Assembly (NCBI GenBank): GCA_963840275.1
Contig: CAWIYK010000010.1
Location: forward strand, 1,276,158-1,340,157
From: Actinophytocola sp963840275
GTDB taxonomy: Bacteria > Actinomycetota > Actinomycetes > Mycobacteriales > Pseudonocardiaceae
Reading direction: 5' to 3'
Length of the DNA stretch: 64,000 nucleotides
Part shown: positions 1 to 9,190 of the stretch, piece after piece
How the letters are laid out: every line of letters begins with the position of its first letter
Position numbering within the stretch: the first letter of the stretch is position 1
Notes under the pieces: model-generated
What the model saw: the letters and a program-made list of their open reading frames with translations, nothing else
Databases searched by the model: none
What the model was told of the DNA's origin: nothing
Program-made: the position numbers and the translations under genes

Positions 1-2003
1 CCCTGCCGGTCGCCCCAGTGCCGGCCGCGCAGGTGCCAGTGGTTGTGCGCGTCGATGAGGCCCGGCATCACGGTCAGCCCGCGAGCGTCCACTGTGCACT
101 CGCGGTCGCCCTGCGGCAGCACCGCCGCGATCTTGCCGTCGTCGAGCACGATGTCGACCGACTCCCGCAGCCGTTGCGACGACCCGTCCCACAGCGCGCC
201 GGCCCGGATCACGTCGTGCTGACGCACCCGCGCCGGCCGCCAGCGCAGTGACAGCGGAACATCCTTCCGCGACCCGCCGCGCAGGCTCGCCGACCGAAGC
301 TTTCCGTTGTGCAGGTACAGAAGCCGGTCCGAGCCGAGCCATGCCAGCGAGTCGGTGACCTCGTGGGTCACCTGCCGCGCCGGCCCGGTGAACGCGCCGC
401 CGGTGTCGACCGGCACGACCCACGCGCACGACTCGACGACGAACGCCAGGTGCCGCCCGTCGGGTGACCACAGTGGACCGTCGTCGCCGCGGGTCGCGAT
501 CGAGGCGTGCGGCATCGGCTCGGTGTAGGTGAGGGACAACGTGTCGAGGTCGACGGTCAGGACCTGGCTCGTGCCCTCGCGGAACCGCTTCGAGTACGGC
601 TTCACCGCGGCGAGCGCGAGCGTGCGGCCGTCCGGCGACCACGTCGGCCGGCCGGGCATGAACAGCGTCGGCGTCACCTGGGTCGTGGCGCCGCTCGCGA
701 CGTCGAGCACCCACACCACACCGTCCTGGTCGGTGTAGGCGATCCGGCCGCCGTCGGGCGAGACCCGCGGCGCGACCTGCGCGCCCGGCAGCCCGGACAG
801 CCGCCGCTCGGCGCCGGTCGTGAGGTCGCGCACCCACAGGTCGGCGTTGCCGGCCCGGTCCGACGCGTACACCAGCGACCGGCCGTCCGGTGTGAAGTCG
901 GGGTCGGAGTTGAAGTACCCGTCCGCGACGAGCCGCGTCGGCCTCGGGTTGCCGACCGTCAGCAGCCACAACGCGCCGAGCGCGCGGAACGCGACCCGCG
1001 TGCCGTCCGGCGACGCGACCGGGGAGGCGATGCCGAGCGCCTGGCGCTCACGCGTGTCGTCGAGGTCGCGCACCGTCTGCCGGTACTTCGGACGGGGCAC
1101 GACCGGCACGGCCGCGGCGAACGGGATGGCCGCCGCGGCGGACCCGTCGAGCCGGCGGCGCTTGATGAGCCCGTCCGCCGTGTGGACCAGCTCGTCGGCC
1201 GACAGCCAGGTCGGCGCGAACCCGAACACGTCCTCGCCCTGCGCGCTGACCACCCGGTCGCCGACGAGCAGCTCCGCGGTCGCGCCAGCGACGCGGACGT
1301 AGGCCAGCGTGGTGCCGTCCGGGGCGAACGACGGGCCGTACAGCGACGCGCCGGTCGGTGCGGTGACCACACGGGACGTGGTGCCGGTGGCCAGGTCGAG
1401 CACGTCGATCGCCGTGCTGTCGACCGTGTAGGCGAGCCGGCCCGAGTCCGGCGACCAGGCCGGCATGGCCTCCTCGGTGGCCGTGTCGGTGCGGGCGATG
1501 ATCGTCCCGGTCGCGAGCTCGAGGGTGAAGACGCCGTAGCTGCCGGTGTTCCCCCGGTCGGAGGAGAACGCGACGTGCTTCCCGTCCGGCGCGAACCGGG
1601 GCTCGCGGTGGTCGAACGGTCCGCTGGTGAGCTGGGTGCGCCCGGAGCCGTCCGGCCGGACCGTCCACAGGTGGTAGTTGCCGTCGCGGTAGGCCTGGAA
1701 GATCAGCGTCTTCCCGTCCGGCGACCACGACGGTTGGGTCGCGTCGGTGTCATCGCCGGTGAGCCGCCGCGCCGGGCCGCCGGCGACCGGCACCGTCCAG
1801 ATGGCGGTCACGAGGTCGAACGCGACGTGGCGGCCGTCCGGCGAGACGTGCGCCGAGATGTTGGTGCCCTCCGCGATCTTGACCGTGCCGTCCGGTGTGG
1901 CGGCTGCCGTGCTGGCCGCGGCGCCACCGGCCAGCACCATGGCCCCGGCGAGCACGCCGGCACCCCGGAACACGTCGCGACGAGTCAGCTCGGTCTCGTG
2001 CAT
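1..2003 (-). CDS. TolB-like propeller / amidohydrolase fusion, exported (3' end cut by window)
   Basis: The frame starts at ATG 2003, preceded by a GGGAGGG Shine-Dalgarno, and is still open at base 1, giving at least 667 residues. The N-terminus has twin Arg followed by a hydrophobic Ala-rich stretch and Ala-Ala, like a Tat signal. Residues ~35-560 are a run of WD40/PD40 blades with repeated SPDGR and FAPDG motifs, as in TolB and Tricorn propellers. After residue ~600 the chain turns into an amidohydrolase N-terminal segment with V-M-P-G-L-I-D-A-H-N-H, the metal-binding HxH of the composite-domain amidohydrolases. Family knowledge suggests a metal-dependent hydrolase of unknown substrate whose propeller may gate access. 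The catalytic barrel lies beyond the window. Start and domain order are solid; the substrate is unknown. Confidence 0.88.
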   Translation of the reverse strand, partial: MHETELTRRDVFRGAGVLAGAMVLAGGAAASTAAATPDGTVKIAEGTNISAHVSPDGRHVAFDLVTAIWTVPVAGGPARRLTGDDTDATQPSWSPDGKTLIFQAYRDGNYHLWTVRPDGSGRTQLTSGPFDHREPRFAPDGKHVAFSSDRGNTGSYGVFTLELATGTIIARTDTATEEAMPAWSPDSGRLAYTVDSTAIDVLDLATGTTSRVVTAPTGASLYGPSFAPDGTTLAYVRVAGATAELLVGDRVVSAQGEDVFGFAPTWLSADELVHTADGLIKRRRLDGSAAAAIPFAAAVPVVPRPKYRQTVRDLDDTRERQALGIASPVASPDGTRVAFRALGALWLLTVGNPRPTRLVADGYFNSDPDFTPDGRSLVYASDRAGNADLWVRDLTTGAERRLSGLPGAQVAPRVSPDGGRIAYTDQDGVVWVLDVASGATTQVTPTLFMPGRPTWSPDGRTLALAAVKPYSKRFREGTSQVLTVDLDTLSLTYTEPMPHASIATRGDDGPLWSPDGRHLAFVVESCAWVVPVDTGGAFTGPARQVTHEVTDSLAWLGSDRLLYLHNGKLRSASLRGGSRKDVPLSLRWRPARVRQHDVIRAGALWDGSSQRLRESVDIVLDDGKIAAVLPQGDRECTVDARGLTVMPGLIDAHNHWHLRGRHWGDRQ

Positions 2004-2048
2004 CTGGCCCTCCCCGAGGAGCGTTCGACGAGTCCGACCGTAGCGGGC

Positions 2049-2396
2049 TCAGCCGCCGAAACCCAGCACCATCGCGACGACGACCGGCGCCATGTACATC
2101 AGGGGGAACGGGAGGTGCGAGTACGTCCGCGCGCGGACCACGGTGACCACGGCCCCGGCGAAGTACAGCACCAGCCCGATGCCGGCCAGGGTCCCCAGCA
2201 CCGGCATCCACAGGCCGGCCAGCAGACCGACCGCCCCGGCGGCCTTGGCGGTGCCGAGCCAAGGCCACCAGGAACGGGGGACGCCGTAGTCGGTCAGCGG
2301 CTCCACCACCCACCTGGCCCGCAGGAAGATGGACACGGCCGAGAAGCCGACGAACACGGCGGCGAAGATGGTCACGATGACGTGTGCGGTGGACAT
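2049..2396 (-). CDS. DoxX-like small membrane protein
   Basis: This 115-residue protein has four hydrophobic segments (roughly residues 3-25, 45-65, 68-88 and 95-113), matching the size and layout of the DoxX/DoxD-like family. The start ATG at 2396 follows GAGGAGCG. DoxX-like proteins are linked to membrane redox or thiol homeostasis in actinobacteria, but no catalytic residues can be named here. It lies 45 bp upstream of the amidohydrolase on the same strand and could be co-transcribed with it. Family level is likely; function is not known. Confidence 0.8.
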   Translation of the reverse strand: MSTAHVIVTIFAAVFVGFSAVSIFLRARWVVEPLTDYGVPRSWWPWLGTAKAAGAVGLLAGLWMPVLGTLAGIGLVLYFAGAVVTVVRARTYSHLPFPLMYMAPVVVAMVLGFGG

Positions 2397-2473
2397 GGAA
2401 AGCGCTCCTCATCAGCGGCGATTGGTGCCTCGCTTGTCTGACACGCCGCGAAGAGGAGATGTGACAGCGACTG

Positions 2474-5245
2474 TCAGGGCACCGTCCACGTCTGGGCGCC
2501 GGAGGCGTTGCAGTCGTACAGCTGCAGCTGAGTCCCGTTGGTCGTGGTGCTGTTCGGCACGTCCATGCACCGTCCCGATGGCGGGTTCACCAGTGCGCCG
2601 TTCGGCCTCGGCCACCACTGCTGTGCGCCCGTGCCGTTGCAGTCCCACACCTGCAGCTTCGTGCCGTTCGCGCGCCCGCTGCCCGCCACGTCGAGGCACT
2701 TGCCCAACGCGCGGACGCTGCCGTCGGACGCGAGTGTCCACTGTTGCGCCGCCGAGGTGTTGCAGTCCCAGAGCTGCACCTTGGTGCCGTTGGCCGGGTT
2801 GGCCTGGTCCACGTCGACGCACTTGCTCGCCAGCCCCCGGACCGGTCCGGTGCGCGACGGCACCGGGCCGACGTCGAACGACGGTGGCGCGTCCGCCGCG
2901 GCGCTGCCCCACGTCGTGTTCGGTGACGCGCCGAGGGTGAAGGCCAGCGTGCCGCCGCCGTTGACGAACGACTCCGGCAGCCACGCACGGTTCGACGCGG
3001 CGCCGTTGACGCTCAGCGACTGCACGTACTTCACGCTGTCCGACGCGTTCTGCGCGGTGATGTCGATCCGCGCCCCGCTACCCCGTGTGATCGTGATCGC
3101 GGGGAACTGCGGGCTCGCGAGCACCAGCTCGGCGCGGCCGGGCACCTGCGGGTACAGGCCCATGGCCGCCCACACCGCCCACGACGACATCTGCCCGAGG
3201 TCGTCGTTGCCGACGTAACCGTTGGGGCCCGCGTTGTACACCGACGTCAGCGCGCGCCGCACGACATCCTGTGTCTTGTACGGCGCACCGGCGTAGGCGT
3301 AGGCCCACGGCGTGTTCAGCGTCGGCTCGTTGCCGAGGTAGGCGTACGGCTTGGTCGGGCCGGCGTTCAGCTCGGTGAAGAACGTGTCCAACCTGGACAG
3401 TACGGCCGCGTTGCCGCCCATCGCGTCGAACAGGCCGCGATAGTTGTGCGGCACCAACCAGGTGTAGTGCGCGGCGTTGCCCTCGACGTACTCGTTCTGC
3501 TGTGTCGGACTGAACGCGGGGAACGTCGTGTCGGTGTTGCGCGGCTGGAGGTAGCGGTTGCCCGACTCGAACAGGTTGCGCCAGTTCTGGGCCCGCCGCA
3601 GGAAGTTCTCCTTGGTGGTGGCGTCACCGAGCCGGCCGGCGAGCGTCGACACCGCGAAGTCGGCGCTCGCGTACTCGAGCGTGGTGGACGCCGTGCCCCA
3701 CACGCCGCCGGTGCCGACCGGGACGTAGCCGTACGAGTCGTACTGCACGTACCCCGGCCGCTCGCGCCCGTCCCGGCTGCCCGCGACCATCCGGCTGAGT
3801 GCGTCGGCGGCGTTGAAGTTGGTGGCACCGAAGGCATACATGCCGGACACGATGATCGGCAGCGGGTCGCCGTTCATCACTCCCGTGCCGCCGTTGGCGA
3901 CCGTCCAGCGGTCGAAGTACCCGCCCTGCGCGGCCTGGTTCACCGCGGACTGGGCGATGTCCGCGGCCTGCGCGGGGGCCAGCAGCGCGACCAGCTGCAT
4001 CTGCGACCGGTAGACGTCCCAGCCGGAGAAGTTGGCGTACTGCGCGCGGCCGGCCGCGACCGTGCGCACCTGCCCGTCGAAGCCCTTGTAGCGACCGTCG
4101 ACGTCGCTGAACACGTTGGGGTGCAACAGGGAGTGGTAGAGGTTCGTGTACAGCACGCGGCGCGCGTTGTCGGTGCCGCCGGAAACGGCGACGCGGGACA
4201 GCATGTCGTTCCACGCGCCGCGCGAGCCGGTGCGCACCTGGTCGAAGGTGCGACTGCCCACTTCGGACATACGGTTGGCGAGCGCGCCGTCGAGGCTGAC
4301 GAACGAGATCCCGACGCGGGCGGTGACCGTGGTGCTCGCGCTGGTGTCGAACGACACGAAGGCGGCGGCCGCGGCCGGGGTCACGTCGTTCTCGGTGACC
4401 GGCGGCGCTTTCCGGGTGTCCACACCGGACTGCTGCGCCGCGGTCTTCGGCGACGGCGGCACCCTTCCGGTGCTGGCGCCCGTGATCGTGCGGCGGCTGG
4501 TGTCGACCTTGCCGTCGGCCGCGACCACGCCGGAGGTCGAGAACGGCCGGTCGAAAGTGACGTGGAAGTACAGCCGGTACCGGTTGCCGGCGCCGCAGAA
4601 GCCGCCGCTGTCGGTGTAGCCGGTCAGCGTGTCCGTGCCGACCGTGATCGACCCGCTCGCGGAGTTGAACGCCTTGGCCGCGTCGACCGAGAGCGACGCG
4701 CGCTGCCCGGCGGGGTAGGTGAAGCGGGCGACGCCGGCGCGCTGGGTGGCGGTCAGCTCGGTGCGGACACCGTTGCCGAAGGCGACCGAGTAGTAGCCGG
4801 GGGAGGCGGACTCGTTGGCGTGCGAGAAGGTCGAGTAGCCGACCGGGCTCGCGCCGACGGTCGGCATGAACGGCACGTTGCCGAAGTCGCTGCAGCCGGG
4901 GCCGGACAGGTGGGTGAGGCTGAAGCCGTAGATCCGGTTGTCGTCGTAGTGGTAGCCGCCGTGCTGGTGGGTCACCGTGTCGGGGCTCCACTGCAGCATG
5001 CCGAAGGGCGCGTCCGCGCCGGGGAAGGTGTTGCCCGCGCCGCCACCGTGCCCGAAGTCCGGGCCGCCGGGCTGCGTGCCGACGAACGGGTTGACGTACT
5101 GCGCCGGGTCGTCGATCACCACCCGCGTGGCCGCCGGCGCGGCACTGGCTGGGGCGACCGGCGCGGTGAGCGCGACGGTGGCGATGGCGGCGAGGACGGT
5201 GAGTGCCCGGGATCTGGACAGGCGGCATTGCCGGACGAACGACAT
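2474..5245 (-). CDS. Secreted GH92 alpha-mannosidase with C-terminal ricin-type lectin domain
   Basis: I chose ATG 5245 because it has GGGAG 7 nt upstream and opens a clean Sec signal peptide (basic SFVRQCRLSRSR, hydrophobic core, ASAAPA cleavage region). An upstream in-frame ATG would add 21 residues and read through the operator. The mature protein carries GH92 hallmarks: G-N-E-P followed by a W and A-Y-A-G-A-P-Y-K-T-Q, and later G-N-D-D-L-G-Q-M-S-S-W with G-L-Y-P. These are the calcium/acid-base and substrate-site motifs of exo-alpha-mannosidases. Residues ~800-923 form a ricin B trefoil with three QxW repeats (QQW, QQW, QTW), probably binding carbohydrate. GH92 enzymes trim alpha-1,2/1,3-mannosides, so an extracellular mannan or glycoprotein-trimming role is likely. 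A LacI-type operator lies in the 5' leader. Confidence 0.95.
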   Translation of the reverse strand: MSFVRQCRLSRSRALTVLAAIATVALTAPVAPASAAPAATRVVIDDPAQYVNPFVGTQPGGPDFGHGGGAGNTFPGADAPFGMLQWSPDTVTHQHGGYHYDDNRIYGFSLTHLSGPGCSDFGNVPFMPTVGASPVGYSTFSHANESASPGYYSVAFGNGVRTELTATQRAGVARFTYPAGQRASLSVDAAKAFNSASGSITVGTDTLTGYTDSGGFCGAGNRYRLYFHVTFDRPFSTSGVVAADGKVDTSRRTITGASTGRVPPSPKTAAQQSGVDTRKAPPVTENDVTPAAAAAFVSFDTSASTTVTARVGISFVSLDGALANRMSEVGSRTFDQVRTGSRGAWNDMLSRVAVSGGTDNARRVLYTNLYHSLLHPNVFSDVDGRYKGFDGQVRTVAAGRAQYANFSGWDVYRSQMQLVALLAPAQAADIAQSAVNQAAQGGYFDRWTVANGGTGVMNGDPLPIIVSGMYAFGATNFNAADALSRMVAGSRDGRERPGYVQYDSYGYVPVGTGGVWGTASTTLEYASADFAVSTLAGRLGDATTKENFLRRAQNWRNLFESGNRYLQPRNTDTTFPAFSPTQQNEYVEGNAAHYTWLVPHNYRGLFDAMGGNAAVLSRLDTFFTELNAGPTKPYAYLGNEPTLNTPWAYAYAGAPYKTQDVVRRALTSVYNAGPNGYVGNDDLGQMSSWAVWAAMGLYPQVPGRAELVLASPQFPAITITRGSGARIDITAQNASDSVKYVQSLSVNGAASNRAWLPESFVNGGGTLAFTLGASPNTTWGSAAADAPPSFDVGPVPSRTGPVRGLASKCVDVDQANPANGTKVQLWDCNTSAAQQWTLASDGSVRALGKCLDVAGSGRANGTKLQVWDCNGTGAQQWWPRPNGALVNPPSGRCMDVPNSTTTNGTQLQLYDCNASGAQTWTVP

Positions 5246-5268
5246 GACGAACTCCCGCAGGGTAGGAG

Positions 5269-5282
5269 TGACAACGTTGTCA
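5269..5282. promoter_or_regulatory. LacI-type operator palindrome upstream of GH92 gene
   Basis: TGACAACGTTGTCA is a perfect 14-bp palindrome whose inner edge lies 23 bp upstream of the GH92 start codon. The central CG and CAACGTTG core resemble operators of LacI-family sugar repressors in actinomycetes. No LacI gene is in the window, so the regulator would act from elsewhere. Position suggests repression of mannosidase expression until an inducing sugar is present. Confidence 0.7.
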
Positions 5283-5381
5283 ACGCTCGATGATCCCAGC
5301 GTCGTCACAGTCGGGGAAGCGCGCGCTACGCGGTGTCGCCCGGTTGGCCCAGCGTTTCGTCCAGTTCTGTCATCGCTGTGG

Positions 5382-6257
5382 TCAGGCGGCGAGGGCGATT
5401 ACGCCGACCTGCCGGCTGGTGGTGAGCCGCCCGCCGGCGGGGCCGACGTACGTGCCGGAGGTGGGCGCGACATCGGCGTAGTCGCGGCCGGTCGCGACGG
5501 TCACGTACCCGGCGTCGGCGCGGCGGCCGTGGCACGGGTCGAACGCCACCGCGACCGCGGCGTCGGAGTCCGGGACGAGCACCTCCACCCACGCGTGCGT
5601 GCCGCCCTGGCCGAGCAGGTGGCCGGACACGTACCGGGCGGGCAGCCCGACGAGGTGGCAGAGCGCGAGCATCAGGTGCGCGGAGTCCTGGCAGACGCCA
5701 CGCCCGCCGGCGAGGGCCTGCGCGGCCGTCGTCTCGATGGTGGTCACGCCGTACTCGTACGTCACCGCCGTGTGGACGGCCTCGCAGATACGCAGCGCCA
5801 GGTCGAGGCCGCCCGCGCCGCGACTGAGAGACTCGGCCAGCTCACGCAGGTGGTCGTCCGGCGCGGTGAGCCGGGTGTGCCGCAGCAGGCGGGGGTCGGT
5901 CAGCGCGGCCACCGGCAGCGTCGGCGGCCCGTCGCCGCGCACCCGCTCCACGATCGCCGCCACCCGGAACTCGACGCTGCTCTCGACCCGCGCCGCGTGG
6001 ATTCGCACGATCGTGTTGCCGGCGGCGTCGCGATGAACCTGGCGACGGCTGGTCGCCCCGGTCACCGCCACCCGGTGTGCGCGCCGGTGCAGGTCGCCGT
6101 GCCGGTCCGGCGGGACCACGACCAGCCGCTGCCGCACCGACTCGACCGGCGCGTCGTAGTCGTAGCGAAAGCCCTGCTCGATCCGGTAGGTGATCCGCTC
6201 GGCCGACTCCAGGTCGAGTTCGTCGTGGTCGAGCAGCGGCGTGTCGTCGAACGTCAT
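5382..6257 (-). CDS. Transglutaminase-like cysteine protease-fold protein (downstream member of pair)
   Basis: The 291-residue product starts at ATG 6257, which overlaps the stop of the upstream gene by 4 bp (ATGA) and has GGAGG 7 nt before it. An N-terminal bacterial transglutaminase-like region (Y-x-Y-x-x-P-V..R-Q-R-L) precedes the core. The core shows the Cys motif G-R-G-V-C-Q-D-S-A-H, then A-R-Y-V-S-G-H, the His motif H-A-W-V-E-V, and an Asp in V-A-F-D-P-C-H-G. The Cys-His-Asp triad is therefore intact. Proteins of this type act as cytoplasmic peptidases or amidases; paired genes of this kind often occur next to alpha-E/circularly permuted ATP-grasp genes, which are not seen here. Confidence 0.9.
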   Translation of the reverse strand: MTFDDTPLLDHDELDLESAERITYRIEQGFRYDYDAPVESVRQRLVVVPPDRHGDLHRRAHRVAVTGATSRRQVHRDAAGNTIVRIHAARVESSVEFRVAAIVERVRGDGPPTLPVAALTDPRLLRHTRLTAPDDHLRELAESLSRGAGGLDLALRICEAVHTAVTYEYGVTTIETTAAQALAGGRGVCQDSAHLMLALCHLVGLPARYVSGHLLGQGGTHAWVEVLVPDSDAAVAVAFDPCHGRRADAGYVTVATGRDYADVAPTSGTYVGPAGGRLTTSRQVGVIALAA

Positions 6258-7057
6258 CCCGGCACCTCCTCCGCGATCACGACCATCGACTCCAGCACCG
6301 GCGCGCCGAACGTCGTCGCCATCGCGACGTCGGACGCGTCGCGGCCTCGGCCGATGACGATGCGGCCCTTGTGCCGCCGGTTGTTGCGTGGGTCGAACGT
6401 CCACCAGCGGCCGCCGAGCCAGACCTCCATCCACGCGGCGAAGTCCATCGCCTCCGGCGCCGGCTCCACCTCGATGTCGGGGAGGTAGCCGAAGACGTAG
6501 CGCGCCGGGATGTTGAGGGACCGGCAGAACGAGATGGCCAGGTGGGTGAAGTCGCGGCAGACGCCGAAGCCGGAGGTGTTGACGTCGGCCGCCGTCGAGG
6601 TCGCCGTGGTGCTGCCGTAGCGGAACTCGAGGTGCTTGTTGACGTGGTCGCAGATCGCCTGCACGCGCCGGTAGCCGGTGGGCATGCCGCCGAACCGCGA
6701 CCACGCCTCGTCACCGAGCATGTCGGGCAGGCAGTAGCGGCTGGGCAGCGTGTAGATCAGCACGTCGTCGGGCAGATCGGCCGGCGGCAGCTCGGGCGCG
6801 TCCTCGTCGACGTCCTCCGTCGCGTCCGGCACGTCGACCAGCGCCTCGTAGCGGAACGTGGACCGGCCGGCGGGCAGGATCAGCCGCAGGCAGCGGTTGC
6901 CGTACAGGTCGACGTAGCCGTGGCTGTCCACCTCGGGGTCGACGGAGGACTCCGCGCGCACGACCTCCGCGAGCGGCTGGACCTGGAACACCGTCGGCGT
7001 GGGTATCTCCGCCACGTGCACGAACTCGCAACCAACCCGTATCCGGCGGAGACTCAT
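6254..7057 (-). CDS. Transglutaminase-like protein (upstream member of pair)
   Basis: This 267-residue protein carries a transglutaminase core with Cys motif G-V-C-R-D-F-T-H, the segment I-P-A-R-Y-V-F-G-Y, His motif A-W-M-E-V-W and Asp in W-T-F-D-P-R-N. It has no signal peptide. It is the first gene of a two-gene operon with another transglutaminase-like protein and is translationally coupled to it by ATGA. The two differ enough to be old paralogues rather than a recent duplication. The partner on the other side (the SdrD-like gene) is divergent, with a 90-bp shared promoter region. The substrate is unknown; family members are predicted peptidases. Confidence 0.9.
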   Translation of the reverse strand: MSLRRIRVGCEFVHVAEIPTPTVFQVQPLAEVVRAESSVDPEVDSHGYVDLYGNRCLRLILPAGRSTFRYEALVDVPDATEDVDEDAPELPPADLPDDVLIYTLPSRYCLPDMLGDEAWSRFGGMPTGYRRVQAICDHVNKHLEFRYGSTTATSTAADVNTSGFGVCRDFTHLAISFCRSLNIPARYVFGYLPDIEVEPAPEAMDFAAWMEVWLGGRWWTFDPRNNRRHKGRIVIGRGRDASDVAMATTFGAPVLESMVVIAEEVPG

Positions 7058-7147
7058 GGGTCGAGGCTACGCACAACGAGGGCACATTTCCCTAACTGCC
7101 GGTCTAACTTCGTTCCGTTCCGCGCCGCGGTCCGGTTGCATACGCGC

Positions 7148-8716
7148 ATGCGCTCGCTCCTCCTGGCCGTCGTGCTGCTGCTCGGTGTCGCCACACCGGC
7201 CGCCGCCCAGCCCGCCGAGTACGTCGACCTGGCCGTGACGGTCACGTTCGACAAGGCGGTCTACGAGCCGGGCGACCAGCTCACCCTCACCGTGACCGTG
7301 GTCAACAACGGCACGGTGAACGCGCACAACGTGATCGTCCGGACGGAGCACAACCTCACCTCGTACGGCTGGTACCTGGGCGTGTTCGACGACTTCGGCG
7401 ACGGCGCGGAGCTGTGGCCCGGCCAGTCGGAGACGGTGACCGCCACCATGGAACTGCCGACGCAGCTGAACGTGTTCCTCGACGTCACCGCGAGCGGCCG
7501 TGAGGCCGAACACGATCCGGCGGACAACCACGCCGCCGTCGAGGCGCAGGTGCCCGGCGCGCGGGCCGCGCTCTCCGGTGTTCTCTACGGCGACCGCAAC
7601 GGCAACCGGCAGCCCGACCCGGGCGAGGGGCTGAGCGGCGTCGAGGTGCGGCTGTACCGCATAAGCCAACCGATGCTCGAACGGACCGTGCGCACGGACG
7701 CGTCCGGGCAGTTCGCCATGGCCGACCTCGTGATCGGCGAGTACGGCTCCGCGCTGGGACTGCCGACCGGCTGGCGACTCGGCCGCTACACCGACTCGTA
7801 CTTCACCCTGCTGCCCGGCGACAACGAGTTCGCGGTGGGCGCCGTGCGCGACGTCCCACCGCCACTGTCCGCGGCGGTGGCGTTCGACCGCGCGACCTAC
7901 GCGGTCGGCGACGTCATGCGTGAGCGCGTCACCATCACCAACCACGGGGCGACGGACCTGAGCGGGATCACCGCGCTGTGCACCGGTCAGGGCGAGCCGA
8001 ACGAGCTGGGTTCCGCGCACTGGGGCGACCTCGCCTACCTCGGCGCCGGGGTCACCGTGCGTGCCGGCGAGACGAGGTCGTTCGAGTTCACCGAGGTCGC
8101 CTCGGCGGCCGGGTGGGAGTACGGCTACCTGAGCCTGTACTGCCTGTTCGACATCGACGAGGAGTTCGGCTCGGCGGTGACGGCGAGTGCGCGGGCCGCG
8201 GTGCCCGGCGGGCGTGGCGGCGCGGCCGGCGTGCTCTACCTGCAGGGCGGCGAGGACGGCTACCAGGACGGCGAGGGACTGCCGAACGTCAAGCTGTACC
8301 TCGTCGACGACACGGGCCGCGTCCTGGCGAGGGCCCGCACCGACGCGACGGGCGGGTTCGCGTTCGCCGACGTGCCGGCGGGCTACCACGAGATCCGGTT
8401 GGTCGGCCCGTGGCGGTTCTACTACAGCGTGTCCGAGTACGTCCGCATCCGTGCCGGGAAGACCGCTGACACCAACAAGATCCCTGCGGTGGCCGGCCCG
8501 GCACAGGCCGACCCGGACGCCGTGCCTGCGGCTACTGCTCCGGTGTCTACGTCTCCGGTGCCGCAGGCGGCCGTGGTGCCCGCGAACCTGGCGGATACCG
8601 GGGCGAGTGTGGCGGAGTTGTGCGCGTTGGGGATGTCGTTGTTGGTCGGTGGCGCCGCGTTGGTCGTGGTCAGTGGTAGGCGTGTGCGACCGCGTGCCCG
8701 CTTCCCCGGCCGATGA
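7148..8716 (+). CDS. Secreted SdrD B-like surface protein with sortase-type LAxTG tail
   Basis: The start ATG 7148 begins a textbook signal peptide (MRSLLLAVVLLLG...AAAQP); there is no clear Shine-Dalgarno, so the message may be leaderless or weakly translated. The 522-residue product has a CARDB-like beta-sandwich with V-N-N-G-T-V (residues ~25-130). This is followed by an SdrD B-like/carboxypeptidase-regulatory domain (G-V-L-Y-G-D-R-N-G-N), a second beta-sandwich, and a second B-like domain (G-V-L-Y...D-G-E-G-L-P-N-V). The end reads L-A-D-T-G, then a hydrophobic stretch and R-R-V-R-P-R-A-R, a class E-type sorting signal for covalent wall attachment. No catalytic motif is visible; an adhesive or scaffold role at the cell wall is inferred. 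Its 3' end overlaps the convergent DUF4396 gene by 47 bp. Confidence 0.87.
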   Translation: MRSLLLAVVLLLGVATPAAAQPAEYVDLAVTVTFDKAVYEPGDQLTLTVTVVNNGTVNAHNVIVRTEHNLTSYGWYLGVFDDFGDGAELWPGQSETVTATMELPTQLNVFLDVTASGREAEHDPADNHAAVEAQVPGARAALSGVLYGDRNGNRQPDPGEGLSGVEVRLYRISQPMLERTVRTDASGQFAMADLVIGEYGSALGLPTGWRLGRYTDSYFTLLPGDNEFAVGAVRDVPPPLSAAVAFDRATYAVGDVMRERVTITNHGATDLSGITALCTGQGEPNELGSAHWGDLAYLGAGVTVRAGETRSFEFTEVASAAGWEYGYLSLYCLFDIDEEFGSAVTASARAAVPGGRGGAAGVLYLQGGEDGYQDGEGLPNVKLYLVDDTGRVLARARTDATGGFAFADVPAGYHEIRLVGPWRFYYSVSEYVRIRAGKTADTNKIPAVAGPAQADPDAVPAATAPVSTSPVPQAAVVPANLADTGASVAELCALGMSLLVGGAALVVVSGRRVRPRARFPGR

Positions 8717-9122
8717 GCCACTTGTTGACCGGCACCGTCAGTACGAACGCGACCGCCAGTGCGAAGGCGAGCGCGACCCAGAACAGCCAGTTCGTGAGCC
8801 CGGCTTCCATCGCGCCCGGGACGCCCAGCATCACCGCGTTGTCGACCAGTTCCATCACCGCGATCGACACCGTGTCCGCGGCGAGCGCGACCTTCACCGC
8901 TCGCCGGAAGCCGACGCCGGCGCGGAGCACACCGCGCATCGTCAGGGCGTAGCCGAAGACGAACGCGAGCGCGACGGCCAACACGACGGTCGCGAGGTTC
9001 CCCCAGCCGAGCGCGGTGCCGATCACCATGCCGAGCACCTCGCCGATGGCGCAGCCGGTGAGGCAGTGCAGTGTGGCGGACGCCGCCGTGCCCCAGGTCG
9101 CGCCGTGCTTGTGCTGTTCCAT
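8670..9122 (-). CDS. DUF4396 membrane protein
   Basis: The start ATG 9122 follows an excellent GAGGAGG. The 150-residue product has about four membrane segments and the H-C-L-T-G-C-A-I-G-E signature near its N-terminus, plus D-T-V-S-I-A-V-M-E and D-N-A-V-M, typical of DUF4396. His- and Cys-containing polar positions in membrane helices suggest metal handling, but the family has no assigned reaction. Two CsoR-like operators directly upstream point to control by a copper- or metal-sensing repressor. The reading frame overlaps the 3' end of the convergent surface-protein gene by 47 bp. Confidence 0.85.
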   Translation of the reverse strand: MEQHKHGATWGTAASATLHCLTGCAIGEVLGMVIGTALGWGNLATVVLAVALAFVFGYALTMRGVLRAGVGFRRAVKVALAADTVSIAVMELVDNAVMLGVPGAMEAGLTNWLFWVALAFALAVAFVLTVPVNKWLIGRGSGHAVAHAYH

Positions 9123-9143
9123 TCGGTCCTCCTCACGTGATCG

Positions 9144-9160
9144 ATACCCTATGGGGGTAT
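9144..9160. promoter_or_regulatory. CsoR-like operator, proximal copy
   Basis: ATACCCTATGGGGGTAT lies 21 bp upstream of the DUF4396 start codon. It has ATACCC/GGGTAT arms around a short centre, the G/C-tract-with-ATAC-ends pattern typical of CsoR/RcnR-family operators. A second related copy is 47 bp further upstream. The metal specificity is inferred, not shown. Confidence 0.6.
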
Positions 9161-9190
9161 TCGAGAGAGAAGCTACCACGAGCGCCACAC

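Noticed and set aside
507..2441. Long forward frame of 644 codons opposite the propeller gene
   Set aside because: Arg/Gly/Val-rich with no ribosome site or motif; it is the antisense shadow of the high-GC propeller and DoxX genes.
3446..5293. 615-codon forward frame opposite GH92
   Set aside because: Composition is antisense-like; the GH92 motifs on the other strand are unambiguous.
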